Shown here piece by piece: positions 45,201 to 60,600 of a stretch of DNA of 64,000 nucleotides. The stretch's first letter is position 1; each line of letters starts with the position of its first letter. The stretch is from Arcuatula senhousia (Eukaryota > Mollusca > Bivalvia > Mytilida > Mytilidae). Location: assembly GCA_963971305.1 (NCBI GenBank), contig OZ020306.1:38399512-38463511 (forward strand), written 5' to 3'. The notes under the pieces are model-generated. The model was not told the origin of the DNA and ran no database searches. It worked only from the letters and a program-made list of their open reading frames with translations. Both the position numbers and the translations under genes were made by a program.

Positions 45201-48200
45201 AAAATTTCCACGTTTACAGTATTTCATTTTCCATGATTTTAATAACTTCTATTTAACTTGTGCAATTGAAATGGTGTTGAGATATTATCAATTGCATATG
45301 GTGATGAGCAATCTATCACAACAAAATTTCATCAAATTCAGTTCAGTGGTTTCAGAGTTGTGTCCATTAAAGTTTGATGGACAGATTGCAAAGAACAAAA
45401 AATTGTACTTATAAAAAAAAAGTCATAGTAGTCAATACTTACACACAGATACATCAGCTGGCTCAGACCAGCGACCTTTGGCATAGGCACTCTTAACCTT
45501 GAAAATGTATTTAGCTCCCCTCAAAAGTTTATTGAATTTGTAAGTCACTATAAAGTTGTTGGTTGGTTTTATTTCATAAGAACTGGATCGACCAGTTTTT
45601 ACTTCAGTCATATTAATAATGTAGCCCTGTAAAAGAAAGATTTCTATTAAATTATTTAAATAAAATTCAAAATCAATGATAAATGGATAAAACAGAAAAC
45701 TAGAAGCCCCCAGGAGCCTGAATCGCTCACCTTGTATTGATGATACTTATAAGCTGGATAATTTTTACACAGGACTGCTACTCTGTGAAATAATCAATTT
45801 TAAGGGAAACAACTCCTATCAAGAAAGGTCTTACAACTTTGACCCCATTAAATAATTTTTTAATCTTTATGTGCTTAACCATATGCAATTTAAATTTTTC
45901 AAATATCTTGTATAGTTTTCAAGATATTGGTCTAAAAAGGACGAAATTAAAAAAAAAATCAAGAAAAAGGGCAATATCTCCTACAACCATTGTCAAATCT
46001 TCTTCAAAAGTTCAGGACAGGTAGATCTTGATGTGCTGGTCACTATAACTTGAAACAGAATTTTAATTTCTGTTACCATTTTTGAGCAATTTGCAAAAAA
46101 CTGCAATTTACCTTAATGTTCTATTTTTAGCCATGGCGGCCATGTTTTTGTCAAATCAAAATTTCTAACGATAATGTTGTAGAGGACATACTACAGAACA
46201 ACCCTCCCAAGTTTCATTTCATTTGGCCACGCGACGGGTGTGCTATAGCAAGCAGGGACTGCTTACTGTTCCAGAGCAACTGAGTTCACTCTTGTTTCGA
46301 CTGGAGTTCGCTTTGTTGATTGATATTCAGTTATTTTGTATTTCCATGTTTTACATGTTGTCTGTTTTTGTCCCATTCTTGTTGGTGTTTACTGGTTTTG
46401 TCGCTGCCCTTTCAGACTTTTGACTTTCAGATACCCCATTGGTATCTCTGCTTCTTTCAGAGAAGAAGATTTTTGTTAATTTGAACAAAAAGTTGTGAAA
46501 ATGGTCAATTTTTACTATCTAAGGGATATAAATCCTAAGTGTGTTGATCACTTTTACCCTTGCAAGAATTTTGATATCTGTTATGGTTTTTGAGTAATTT
46601 GCAAAAAACTGCAATTTTCCCCTAATGTTCTATTTTTAGCTATGGCGGCCATGTTTTTTATCAAATCAAAAATTCAGGCAATATTTCAGTAGAGGACATA
46701 CTACAGAACAACCCTACCAAGTTTCATTACAATTGGCTATGCAGTTTCAGATAAAAAAGATTTTTGAAAAGTTGGCAAACGGATGGATGACGGACGCCTT
46801 CGGCCAGGTGAGCTAAAAAGGGAAAAAGAACAGATAGGATTTAAATAGAAATCTAGATTAAATATTCATTTGAACAAAATATATCAACATTTATGCAAAA
46901 CAAATAATCTAAAGAGAGGTATTAGGCATATAATATTTTCTGATAGAAATAACCCTAAAATCTCATTGAATGATGCATTCAATGAGATGCACTTATAGAC
47001 CACAATAAGAAAATTTCTATGTTAACATTATGAAAGCACTGACCTGAGCAACTTCAGCATAACAGGGAGGATTCCATGTGATTTGGACAGATGTGGGATC
47101 TGTTTTATCAAAGACTACATTTACATTCTCTGGTTGTGCTGTGTCATCTAAAATTATGAAGGTAATTACCAGTATTTTATAACATTTAATAAATGAAATA
47201 TAAATCACTAAGACAATAAGAATACTTTAAGGACCTGGGGAGAACACTGCCATATACCCTTCCTAATTAATTGGTTGATTACTTCTTAGAAGTAATGGTA
47301 CAACTTAATTGTTTTTTTAAGTAATGATATTTTTGCTGACAATTATAAATTACCTTCTCCTGTCTGGAAAGTTTTCTCATCTGATGGTTTACATTTGCCA
47401 GGTTTGGATACAGCCACCATTATGGAATAAGACTCACAAGCTCTTAGATTGCCCAGCAATGTATGGGTCTGTCCAGCGACAACTTTCTTCATGGCTTCTG
47501 TAGCATAATTCCTCATATCTCCAATTTTGTAATCATAGAATAATGTGTATTCCTTAAGATAGAAATGTATATAAATGATACATTTTTTTTATTTGTTTTA
47601 GAGAGATTAATAGAATGATATTTATAAAATGGAATTGCTAAATATATCCCAACTTAACTTATAATTGAAAACAGGAAGTAAATAACCACCTTACCTGAAA
47701 AGGGAAGGCCAGGTACAACTCACTGAGTTTAAGCTGTGTATTATGTTTAAAACCCTTTAGCTCAGCCAAAGTTGATCACAGACTGACTTGACAAGAAGCA
47801 TTGTACAACTTATCCTGTTCATGCTGTTTACCAAATTTAAAAGTTATTGTTTTAGTACTGGCTATTGCCAATAGATGTTACATTTTTTTTACCCTTAATA
47901 CAGTCTTAATCAGCTTGGCAAACAAGAAGTTGATGACCACCTTACATGGACAGTAAAATGCTGTGTACCAAAATTGAAACAAGGAATACTGTGAGCGAGC
48001 TCACGGAGGATACCCCCCGCTTTAACAATTTTAAGTCCAATTATCTCCATTGAATGATATCCGTCAGCAACCAAAATTCTTCATGCACATTTCCATATAT
48101 TGTACATCCTTCATGTAAAGTGCCATCAAAATCCATCAAGCGGTTTAGGAGGAGTTGCGCTTACAAGGTCTCCCATTGAACACCAAGTTTAAAAAGTCTA

Positions 48201-51200
48201 AGTCCAATTATCTCCCTTGAATGATATCTGACAGCAACCAAAATTCTTCATGCACATCTTCATATAGTGTACATCCTTCATGTAAAGTGTCATCAAAATC
48301 CATCAAGCGCTTTAGGATGAGTTGCGCTTACGAGGTCTCCCATTGAACAACATGTTTCAAAAAGTCTAGGCCAATTATCTCCCTTGAATGATATCTGATA
48401 GCAACCAAAATTCTTCATGCACATCTCCATATGGTGTACATCCTTTGTGTAAAGTTTCATCAAAATCCATCAAGGGGTTTAGGAGGAGTTGCGCTTACGA
48501 GGTATGTGGACAGACGGACAGACGGACAGACAGACAGACAGACAGGGTGATTCCTATATACCCCCCAAACTTTGTTTGCGGGGGGTATAATTAATCCCTT
48601 CAGTCAAGTTAGTAGAAACTGAGTAATCTGTTATGAAAATTGTGATAGGCCATTACAATATGGCCCCTTTCTTATGATTGCAGTATAATTTGATAAGTGT
48701 TTTAACTAGAGGTTCCCAGGAGCCTGAATCCCTCACCTGAATTCAATGACCAATGGAATGAAAATAGTTTGGGCTATCTGGTGTGATTTCCAATGCTAAC
48801 TTTACCTTAAGCACTTACAGTTTTCAAGCTCAAGTTAAAACACCATGAAAATTGTCAATTTTGACGATTCAGGGAATTAACTCCTATAAGGGGTCGTCCC
48901 ACAACTTTCCCTTCTTGTGTAGCAACATTCTGTCAGCTCCAGCTTAAGGAGTTTACGTATCTCAATTGATTCGTTACTCCAGAGCGTGCGGGACTTACAT
49001 CGATTTCCTTAGCAGAGCGACACGTCTGACGCAAAAATTGCTCACACAGGGTTATGTTGCTCCTCGGTTGCTGTCTTCACTCAAGAAATTTTACGGAAGA
49101 CATCATGCACTTATAGACAAATATGGGATTTAGATCTCTCAGATAGGTTCAGATGTTGGTTTGTCATAGGGTGTTGTTTTGTCTTTCTTTACCGGATTTG
49201 AAACGCTGAATGGACTTTTGGAAACGCGACGGGTGTGCTTTAGCAAGCAGGAACTGCTTACTCTTCTGGAGCACCTGAGTTCACTCTTGTTTCGACGGGA
49301 GTTCCCGTTGTTGATTGATATTCAGTTATTTTGTGTTTCCATGTTTTACATGTTGTCTGTTTTTGTCCCGTTCTTGTTGGTGTTTACTGGTTTTGTCTCT
49401 GCCCATTCGGACTTTTGACATTCGGATACCCCATTGTTACCTCTGCTTCTTTGACTCAATGAAAAGTATAGTAGAGCTTTTAATCCTGAAGAAGGAAGGT
49501 TATACTTTTTGAGCTATAAGCTAAGAACTATGGTCTGATCCCCATGTTCCATTTATAGCAACAGCAGCCATGTTGGTTGGACAGCATGCACTTTCAAAAG
49601 CTTGGTAAAGGACAACCTAAAGATCAAGTGTACCAAGTTTCAAAGCAATCATTTCTGTAGTTTCAGATAAGAAGATTTGTTAAAATCAGCTATAATTAAT
49701 AGAAACAAGAGTTAACACTAAAGTATGTCTCGCCTGCCGGCACCATCAGAAACAATTATTCTTTCTTACTTTCACTATATTTTGAATTTACATGGATTTT
49801 CAGTTTCTGAGATCAAAAGATGTTTATAGAACTTAAACATTGCAAATATATGCAATAAAAATAATCAAAGTCACTCAACCAGAAAATTAAGGTCAAGGTC
49901 ATAAGATGGGGATGCAACTGTGCTAAGCTACTACTGGGGCATATGCATACCAAGTTTCTTCAACCTAGGACCTATAGCTCTTGAGATATGGAGGTGCTCG
50001 CAAAACTTTTCCATTGCTATTATATGTATTGAAAATTGTCAAAGTCACTCAACCGGAAAATCAAGGTCAAGGTCAAAAGATGGGGATGCAACTGTGCTAA
50101 GCTACTACTGGGGCATATGCATACCAAGTTTCATCAACCCAGGACCTATAGTTCTTGAGATATGGAGGTGCTCGCAAAACTTTTCCATTGCTATTATATG
50201 TATTGAAAATTGTCAAAGTCACTCAACCGGAAAATCAAGGTCAAGGTCGAAAGATGGGGATGCAACTGTGCTAAGCTATTACTGGGGCATATGCATACCA
50301 CGTTTCATCAACCCAGGACCTATAGTTCTTGAGATATGGAGGTGCTCGCAAAACTTTTCAATTGCTATTATATGTATTGAAAATTGTCAAAGTCACTCAA
50401 CCGGAAAATCAAGGTAAAGGTCAAAAGATGGGGATGCAACTGTGCTAAGCTTCTACTGGGGCATATGCATACCAAGTTTCATCAACCCAGGACCTATAGT
50501 TCTTGAGATATGGAGGTGCTCATAAAACTTTTCCAAAAAGTTAACGCCGCCGTCGACGCCGCCGCCGGTAAAGTAACACCTATGTCCCGCTCTGCTTCGC
50601 AGGCGAGAGAAAAACAGTTAAAGGGGAATAATTCTTAAACAGTTAATCTGACAATTTTGACCTCAAAATCATTTTTGAAGATTGAAAAAAAAAATTGAAG
50701 ATTGCTAAAAGCTTCACATTTCTCCAGTGCTAACTTTTCCTCTAGCAATTACAGTTTTCAAGATAAAGTCCAAAAACTAGGAAAATGGTCCATTTTGATG
50801 ATTAAGGGGAAAAAACTCTTATAAGGAGTCATCCCACAACTTTGACTCAATGGAGAGTTATATAAAGCTTCTGATGAAGAAGGAGGGAGGTTGCTTCAGA
50901 TTTCCTCTATATCTAAAACTTTTTGAGCTATAAGCTAAAAACCATGGTTTGAAACCCTGTTGGTTGGTCGGCGTGCACAAATTTCACAAACTTGGTAGAG
51001 GACATCCTGAAGATCAAGTGTACAAAGTTTCAAAGCAATCCCTTCAGTGGTTTTAGAGAAGATTTTTTAAGAAAAGTTATTGGACAGACGACAGACACTT
51101 AACGATGACAATTGTTCACATGACCCTACTGGTCAGGTGAGTTAAAAATTGTTGTTTTGAGCAATGCATATTTATTCTATTGTCCTTTCATTCAATAAAG

Positions 51201-54200
51201 TGTGGCAAAAATGTAACCTGATATTCTTCAACATCACAAAACATTCATCTAAAACACTCACAAAGGTGATTCCTTTTGGGGCTAAAAGGTCATTCCAAGA
51301 GATTTTATACATCCCTGTGCTGGTTACATCAAACATCCCATCTGTGAACTTAGGTATATATCTGCCAAGATCTGAAAAGATAAGGGTTTAATTTAGAAAG
51401 GTTTCAATGTAAGAATAAATCCGCAAGAACAACAGAATTTCTGGGTCCACAACCACATGCATATGGGACCCTGGATACCAAATATCAAAACCCTAAGAAT
51501 AAACTCACAGAATAAAGAAGCTGAGAAATCTGTTACTAATAAAAAGAAGTGTGCAGAATTCATAGACGCCCAGCAATTCTATGACCTGTTCCAGAGATTG
51601 GGGCAGCAGACAACAAAGATAATTTGACCGCATCTGGTCACTGGTGATACCCAGCTCTCATAACTTAGCCCTGTGTTTAATATGAAGTTCTTAGCAAACA
51701 GAAAGTTAATATCCAATGAATCAAAAAGTATATGTATCCATAAGTATATCATAAAACTTTAAACTAAATATCAGCAACCTAGAAATATTAGTAACCAAGT
51801 TATAAATGAATAAAAAAAGTGACTGAATTAAGGTGTGATGGAAAAGTTTTTTTAAGATAATTAGGAAGTAGATGTCAGATGTATCCAAAAACATATCCCA
51901 TCATAGATCATGTCAAGCTTATTATCAAATATCAGCAACCTGGGAGAATTAGTAACTGATTTATAAGTAAATTAGAAGTGTGCCATGAAAATATTAAGAT
52001 TTCTGTTAACAGGAAGTAGATGTCTGACAGATCCAAAAATAAATTCCACAAAAAATCATGACTGTATAAAATTTGTTAGCTGGTTTAGTTATTGAAAATA
52101 TGACTTGACCTTCATTTTATTGTTATTCACAGCTGTCCAAAATTTCGTTAAAATAAATTGAATCATTTCCATTAATAACTTAGATACCACCTGGAGACAA
52201 ACTACATACATGTTTAATGTAATACATGTACATCACATTTTATATGGCAAGGAATAAAATTTTGTTTTGTTTCTTTTTGGTAAATTTCTTATAATTTGAT
52301 TAGCTTTAACAGTCATGTGTTCATAAAAATAATTTGAATGTTTTATTATGTAAGCTTAGCAGGGAAACAATTCTGAATGCTTTTCTGCTTTGTTTACATT
52401 TGAAAGGAAACAAAATGATTGAGGGACATTTGAAAATTTAGAAATGTGCGTCACTAGTTAAACGATGAACATATAATATGATAAAACAATTGTGTCCATT
52501 GTAGATGGAAACATCCAAAATCGTCATCCCTCAGGGTTGTTGTTTTCCCTTGGTCAAGCCCTATCCTGTCGCGGATCAAGAAATTTTCCATCTTCTTGGA
52601 CCTCTAGATCTTGTATCATACAGTTCTTAACCAAATTTTCTGTCAAACGAGAGGGCCCCACCTGGCGTGCCGGTCCTAAATCTGCCTTTCCTATCCCCTC
52701 CTGTATACAATTTGGGATGTTTCTCTCTATAGCATATCTCAATTATTAAATGTTTACACATAATTGAATGAAATAATATAAATCAAATCAAGATTTATTA
52801 AGATTTAAAATTTCTATACTAACCTGGGTTAGAATATAAAACACTTGTTGTTGGTCCATTTCCATAGTTATTTTTGGCATACAATATAAATGTATAATAT
52901 CCTGAGATACAAAGTTCACAAACTGAAGAAGAAAAAATTTCAGTACATAAATACATGTATATGAACTAATTACTATATCCATTGGTGTTTTGCATTTCAA
53001 AACCAGAATTATAATACATGTGATTTTATTTTAGTGTGTAAAAAAACTCCTGTCAGAGAAGTAAATCTATACTTTAAGCTTTAATTATTCATAGAAAAAA
53101 ATGTTTAGCTTCTCAGGCCCCGGTCTTATCTGTTCTGAGGCAGCCTCGTTGACCCTTTTTATTGCCTTTTCATAAATCACCTGCCTCATCATTTTTTTTG
53201 TCTATTTACAATGTAAAAAAGCTGCCTCGTCCACTTTATGGACCAAAAGAAAAATAAATTAGACGCCTCCCTGCCTCATCTGTTTTTGAAAAAAATGGCC
53301 AGAGAAGCTAAGAATTTATTTTTGTATGGCCGTACATTGATTTAACTCCATATTGTGTGAGTGTGAGTGTGCTACATGTAGTATTTAACATTTACCAACT
53401 TCTTCATGTACATAGCCCTTAAATAATCTACTAAAAGGGTTGTACGGGCATAACACACCAACTCACACATGCAAAGTGGGGTTAAATTAATTAAGTTGAA
53501 TATTGGATTTTTAAAGTAAACTGAATAATTCCAATATGCAGTGAATAGATTGAACAATTATGTTGGGTTTTTTTTTGTATTTGTTGAAATGAATCATAGA
53601 GCTTTTCCTCTGTACAAATAAAGGTTTTTTTTCTGTGGTTTCATTATCATTCATGGGATATCAATTTTCGTTGTTTTCATAGCTGGCCTTGACCCACAAA
53701 AAGAAAATTTAACATTGATTTGTATGCTGCAGACTTTAAAACAACGAACTTACGAACCCACGAACTGGTAATTTTTCATTTAATCACGAAAATAAATGAA
53801 TCCGCAGTATGTGAATTTTAAACAGCAAACTCCTGACCAAATATCTTACCTGTATGAGATGTATCCTTTGGTCCTTTTAAGATGACTTGCTCCTCTTCCC
53901 AAAAGTCAGTAAATTTGATGACGTAGTTCTTAACACTAGAGTTTTTGATTAGGTCCCATTTCAAAGTTGCACATGAGCTGTTTGCATGAACTGCTTTGGC
54001 ATTTGGTACGACATTTGTGATTCCATCCGTGTGATAAGTCAGGTCTATTACCTTTGACGGCAAACTTTCTCCAGCGCTATTCAGTGCTGTCACCTTTGTA
54101 CAAAAGAAAATAAAGGTATTATGAACCTTGTCTTAACTGAAACCTTGTTAAACTTACAAAATGTGTCCAAAAAACATAATGCCAAGTCTCAAAACATGGA

Positions 54201-57200
54201 AATGAACCTTTAGCCAGAAGGTGAACCTGATTTGGGAGCAATGAATAAAATGAACACATCATGTATATACAGTGTAGCAGGTTATTTTTGCAGCTTTTGT
54301 CTCAAAAGGTATTGGAAAAAAATTTATAGGTTTCATTTTAGCAGTGTGTGGATGTGTTTGTTAATGATTTGTGTTTGAATAATATTTTCGCAGGATTTAC
54401 TTTCAAAATTTCGTCGACCCTCAAAAATATGCGAACATTAAACCACCGCAAAATAACCTGCTATTCGGTAGTAGGTGGGAAAAAAATGGTTGGTTTAGGC
54501 AGGTATTTCTTTGATACATGTTAAAACTTATAGAGATGTTAAGAATACACTTGAAATTTAGATGAGTTACACAGTTTTGAGGTTTTCCATTTATTCTGTT
54601 TAGTTCAGGCAGGTTTCACTTAAATTTAGCAAAACTATGGAACTGGAATAATCATTCTCATACGTCCAACAGAAAAAGTCAAAATGTACAAGAGCGATTA
54701 AAGATCTCAATGGCCCTAACTTGGTACAGACATTTCAAAGAAATAATGGGTTGAACCAGGTTATATGGTGCCAAAACTTCTTCTCCTGACTGGCAGTAAC
54801 ACAATAATCAAATGATACACAATTGAGAAAATCTCAGGACAACAAACTTGTTGAATCCAACACTAACTGGTACTGTTGACAGAATAAGAATGATAAAATC
54901 TTTTACCAGTCAAACTACAATTTCTTTTATAATGCCTGTGCCAAGTTAGATCCATTGTAATTTTTATTTCTTTGTTTTGTTTAAAAATTACCACCGATTG
55001 TTATTAATTTTGTTATTGCATATTTCCATGCTCTTTATTTTACTGTTGATATGCATTCTCCAAGTCCTCTTGGCCCCCCTTTTTTCCGCTTAAGTTTCTC
55101 ATCTGTTGGAGAAGAATTATATGGTGGGAAATGGTTAAGCCATATGTACAAAGGGAATAGGTAGGTACTTACTATTTTTTATTATAAAATCTTACTTACT
55201 ATTTTTTCTTCAAAAACCTTAAATCAATCTTACCCATATCTTGTATTTATGGCCCATTGTGAAGGTATCAGGAATTATCACAGCTGATTTAGAATATCTG
55301 GAAACTGTCAAACTGCTTTTAACTGTAGTTGTCATGTCTTGACAGTAAACCTAAAATAAATTAATGAAAACTTATATCCTGTGGAAATTATTAATTGAAT
55401 AGCCCTTTGTTGGTAGAAGGAAATACCTATTTTCGTGGTTAACTGCCATTCACAGAAATTATGAATATTGGTACCCTACAATCAACAGCAACATTTGAGA
55501 TCTGATACAAATTTTTTTTCAGTAACACTTTTATGTGCACTCTATTTTGTGGCTACAAGAATATAGCACTGTATAGCCATTTACACAAGATGTGTTATGA
55601 TCTATTTAAAGCTCAATAAAGCTCTATTCCAGCATATTCACTCAAAATAACTTTTAACATTCTATATCAGAAACCTTTCTTTTTTCAAATACATGTATTA
55701 ACAATCAACTTACATTAAAACCTCTTAATCCCATTTGCATATCTGGATATTCCCAAGTAACAAATATCCCCTCATCTGTAATGGTTGCATGTACAGTCTT
55801 GGGCGTGTCTGGTTCTGAAAAAAGAAAATATGTCTCCTAACTAAGATATGACAGCCAGATTGGCACATATTTCTTGAGGCTACTCAATATTGTGTTGTCC
55901 TTGTTATGAAAAAAACGCACAAAATTTTATGAAGATCAGAATTAAGGTTTTGGAGAAATTAGCTTATACAGATAGATAAATCCGAGGTGTAACTGATGGA
56001 AAAACTAACTGAGAGAAAAACTATGTCAAACAACTTAAGTTGGCAGGTGATAAAAGACCAGTGACAGGTGGACCCAGAAGGTGGGAGTTCCAGGAGCTGG
56101 GACCCAACCCTGGGACCCAACCTTTCTTCCTAAAATGTTGCAATCTTTGTGTAGATTTTCAACAAAACTGGCCTAGAACCCCCCTTTTTGTCCACAGTTG
56201 CAAGCCCCCTTTTTGAAATTTCTGGATCTGCTTCTCAAGACCATAAAAGTACATCCACGACTGTAGCCTCCCATGGATAATGTGTGCTCTTTTAAAAGTA
56301 TTCAGTAAACAGGAAGTAGATGAGCTACAGGCATCAAATTGCCATTTTGATCTATAATTTGATGCTACAAGCAAAAATATAAAGACTAAATCATGCATAG
56401 TGGCCCCAAATTTGTTTCTGAACAAGTTGAATAGATTCCCCCAAAACAGACATCCAGTCTGCAGACCAGTCAAAAACAATATATATATTTTGCAACATAA
56501 AAACACAACTGATCCTACCTGCATCTGTGGTCCTGAAGAGTGCTATGTGATGAGCTCTGTTGATGGTACCATTTATCTGTACATACACAGTAACTTGGTA
56601 TGGTGATAAAGGTTTGAGCCCTGTCAAGATGACTTGGTTCTGCTTAACATTGGTCACGTTCTTGGTGGCATTAGTGTCTAAGTTCCTATATTATACAATA
56701 AATGAAAAAAAAAATACATCAATAGTTCTTATCTGGAAAAAGCCAAACATTATTCCAGTTCACCAAATGTTTTGCAAATTCAGGATTTGTCACTTGATCA
56801 AAATAGAACTTTGATGCAAAAGATTTGAAGAAAATATCTCATACCAGTTTTGAGAAAATTGAAGTCTAAAATACTTTGAATGCTATGGGAAACTGTCTGT
56901 TTGTACCTTGGTAGGTACAAATGGAACAATTGTGACAATTCAAAAGTTTTGGTGGTGTATAAGAATCTAGTACAGAATTGTTATTAGTAGATAGAATTGA
57001 ATGAAATTTAGCACTGAGATTAACTGAAAAGATGTCAACATTTCTCAGACAAAAATTTAGTGATATCTTAAAAGGTGTGCGTATAGTTCCTATTTTTCAT
57101 GCAATGGCCATATTTGGAAATATTCAAATCAAAATGGTGATAACGGGCAAAATATGACACCAACTTGACATTTTGCGGCATATTTTGGGTTCTAGGAACC

Positions 57201-57625
57201 AATTCTATAGAATCAAAGACATAGAAAGGTTTCAAAACAACAAACAAAAATTCTATCTATTTCCAGAGTTGAACAATTGCTTCCTTGGCATTGTTTATCT
57301 ATATTTATCAAATGTTTTGTGTTATGCCTTTTAGCACAAGCAATTTCCGCTAATAATTTGATATTTATTTCAAGAAATGAAAAAAGTTGCTCTTTTTTCG
57401 TAACTTTTGTTTTATCAAAATAATCCTATATTTATCCTTGCTCAATTTCATAACACTTATTGATTTTTTAACTTTAAGTATGAATTCATAAGATTTAGAA
57501 TTGCAATAAAGCTTCATAATACATAACTACATAAACATTTTCTCAAATATTGTGGATTCATTTAAATATTTTTGTGGTTTGATAAAAAAAGAAATTTCCT
57601 TAGATTCTTAATTTCATGGTTTGAT

Positions 57626-57658
<33 letters not shown>

Positions 57659-60600
57659 CACTTTGTTGTATTCTTATTTTAGGGGTTGATGGTAACTATT
57701 GAAAACCACCAAAGTTGTTACCCTATGAATAATAATAAAACCACAGTAATATAAAACAAGAATATGTCCAAAAAGCATGATACACCAGCCAACATGAAAA
57801 AATGACTTTAATTTAATCCTGCTTTTGGACAGCCAGACTAAAATACTATATAGCCTCTACATTTTCTAGACTGAGAATAAGATATATTATTGATGCAAAG
57901 ATTTATGACTTACATATAGGATACAATATATTGCAGATTCTTATCTGTGATGTTATATAATGATGCCCAGTTTACTGTCATATTCCTACCATAAGCCACT
58001 ACAAGTCGTACAATTGGTGCTTGGTTCTCTGTAATATAAAAAGAAATGTTTCAAATCGAAGGGCTGTTTCATTTTTGTCTGACATTGTCCTTAGTAGTAT
58101 TACCTTAGCTTTCACTATTTTACATTGCTTGGAAAATTTAACTACATGTTACAGCGAGTAGGCAAGCTGTACAAGCAAAAATTGTTATACACTGTTAAAT
58201 TGTGCAAGTCATTGCTAACAAAACTGCAGAGAAAACCTTTGTTACCTATGAGCAGACTAATTTTACTCCTCTTTATATAGAAGGTAAAACAAAATAGTTT
58301 ATCAATTCTCATTTTAAGAAGTTGATAAAATGGTATAATAAAGGAATAAAATTTACTCTTTTGTTTTGATAGATCATAATAAAATGTGAAATAAGTGTAC
58401 ATGACACAAACTCCATAAACCAACAGTACTTACCTGCGTTGGAATTTATGGACAATAACAAAAGAAAACAGACACAAACATTTTTGTTGACATTACTTAC
58501 TTCCTGTGCAATCTGATTCATCATCACCAAAGATACAGTCTTCCGTAAAATCACAAACTTTCACCCAAGGCAAACATTGTACATCCAGTGAACAATGGTA
58601 ACCATCTTTACATGATACGGGTACTGTTGTGTTAGCTGAAATAAATAAATTATAACTGAATAATTCAATTTGTCATTTTCTAGTATTGTTTGGACAATGA
58701 GGATCATATTAGACCCAACATAATTCAACATATCTAAATTGTTATAGAACCTGGACACATGTTTCTGACTACATTAAAATGCTGTAAGTTTAGTGCGTCC
58801 TTGGGTACCTAGGGTCCATTATCAAAGGTATCTAAATCTGCCCAAACTTTTTTGTACATACATGTATGTTACTCTGGGAACTAATTATAAATACAAGCAC
58901 AGACCATTGACAAACAATTGACTAATTAAAATGATTGTTAGATATGACCTAGCAAATAAGACATCAAAGCTCTTTATTTGAAGTTGTGAAATCAAATTGT
59001 TTAATTTCAAAGATTGAAACTATGAACAAAGTCTCTTGCTGAAAGCATGGTGGTTAAAACATCCTTATGAGATCAAAGTAAGAATTCAACAAAAAAGAAA
59101 CAAGAATTTGTCCAAAAGACATAATGCTTAATCTCACAACATTTGGGACAGACAGACGGACAAACAGATGGATCAATGGACAGACCAACGAACCCGAACA
59201 CTGTATGCCCCCTACTTTGTAAAAGCACTATTGTATAGTTTGGAACATGATATAATACAGCAATGTTGTACATAAAATTACCATGAGTTTTTTGACAGTC
59301 TAAAGCAGATTCATCTGTATGGTCAGCACAATCAAATCTTCCATTACAGAGATCTTCCATATCAATACACTCTCCTGATGTCTGACATCTGTACTGTTCG
59401 AGCTTACAGTCATGTCCTGAAAAATAGACAGAAACGTTGATAGTTTCATGATGATATCTTATCCCCTTATAATCGTCATTGAAAAGAAAGTTCAGCCGTA
59501 AGATCAATCTGATTTTGGATGGAAGGACAAATAAATCCTGACACTATATGCTCCTCTACTATTGTCTGATACTGGTAGTAATTGTCTGTAACTTTGTTGT
59601 AATTTTGATTTCATAGATTGGGCATACAAAATACAAAGGCACATAATAACAAGAGAAACAAGCTTATAAGCAGCTTTAATTTTCAAAAGAAATTCTCTTT
59701 TTTAACATTCAAAACTAGATATTGCTCTGATTTTATTATTATTCGTGGGGTATCAATTTTTGTAGTTTTTCTAGGTGGCCTTGATGAACATACTTAGATA
59801 CCCAACGAATAGAAAACTTAACATTGATCTGTATGCTGACGATTTCAGAACCACAAATTTAAGAATCCACAAACTTATCTTTTTCATCAGACCATGAAAA
59901 TAAATAAATTGACAGTCATTCCTTAATTGGCATTAAAATTGACATCACATGAACTCTTACCATCACAGTTTTTCTCATCTTCCCCATACTGACAATCAGG
60001 GAAACCATCACACAGAGCACCTGTTTCTATACATGATGAGTCATTACACCTAAATTGTCCAATAGAACACAAATCTGAAATAAAAGAAAAAAAGTCAAAA
60101 ATGACTAGATTTCGTTAAATAGGAAGTAGGTGAGCGACAGACATGAAATGGAATCCATCATTATGGGACCCCACCCAAATGCTGTATACCAAGTATCAAG
60201 TGGCTGTGATAATGAGTTGCTGAGAAAACTTCAACGCATATTTCTTCCCTGCCGCCGCCTAACATTCATCATTATTTAACCCAGATTTTTCACTCTGTGA
60301 ACTCAGCCAAAAATAACACCACAAGTTTAAACCATCACATAGTTAACTTGTTACTATACATAAATGACCATGGGCCCTTTGAAGGACGGCGAGCAGCGCT
60401 TACTGGCCTTGTTGAAGGCTGCTGGCAGTTTTCCATTGTGGTTTTTCTAAATAATCGCTTGTTATGTGTGCTGTGCCGCGTACACTTATTCCACATCTCA
60501 TTATTTTCTATTCTATACAAGTTAAATCATTGCACCAGATATGGAACTGCTAGCTGGAATGGGATTCACAGTAACACAAAGCTTACTGTCCTATCAAGGT

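Larger units (their letters stand above)
48712..51146. mobile_element. Composite: AGGAGCCTGAATC element with two nested insertions
   Basis: The head CCCAGGAGCCTGAATCCCTC at about 48715 and the tail CTACTGGTCAGGTGAGTTAA at about 51127-51146 match the ends of the 45702-46818 element. Nested inside are the dispersed repeat (about 48955-49455) and a complete GTCTCGCCTGC element (49707-50610). Units with AAAACTTTTTGAGCTATAAGC recur on both sides of the inner insertion. Confidence 0.7.

Noticed and set aside
46223..46423. 66-codon hydrophobic frame, with a 79-codon relative at 49179-49418
   Set aside because: Both lie in the same dispersed repeat and differ by element mutations; reverse fragments of the repeat occur elsewhere. 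No host gene context.
49920..50417. 165-codon open frame with a thrice-repeated peptide
   Set aside because: Same repeat unit as above; the peptide repetition reflects DNA tandem repeats, not a protein family.
56159..56524. 121-codon minus-strand frame
   Set aside because: Out-of-frame read-through from a SORL1 exon into the intron; the exon's correct frame gives FN3.
59140..59190. GACAGACGGACAAACAGATGG tract as a mobile element end
   Set aside because: Only a short degenerate microsatellite was seen, with no matching inverted end nearby.
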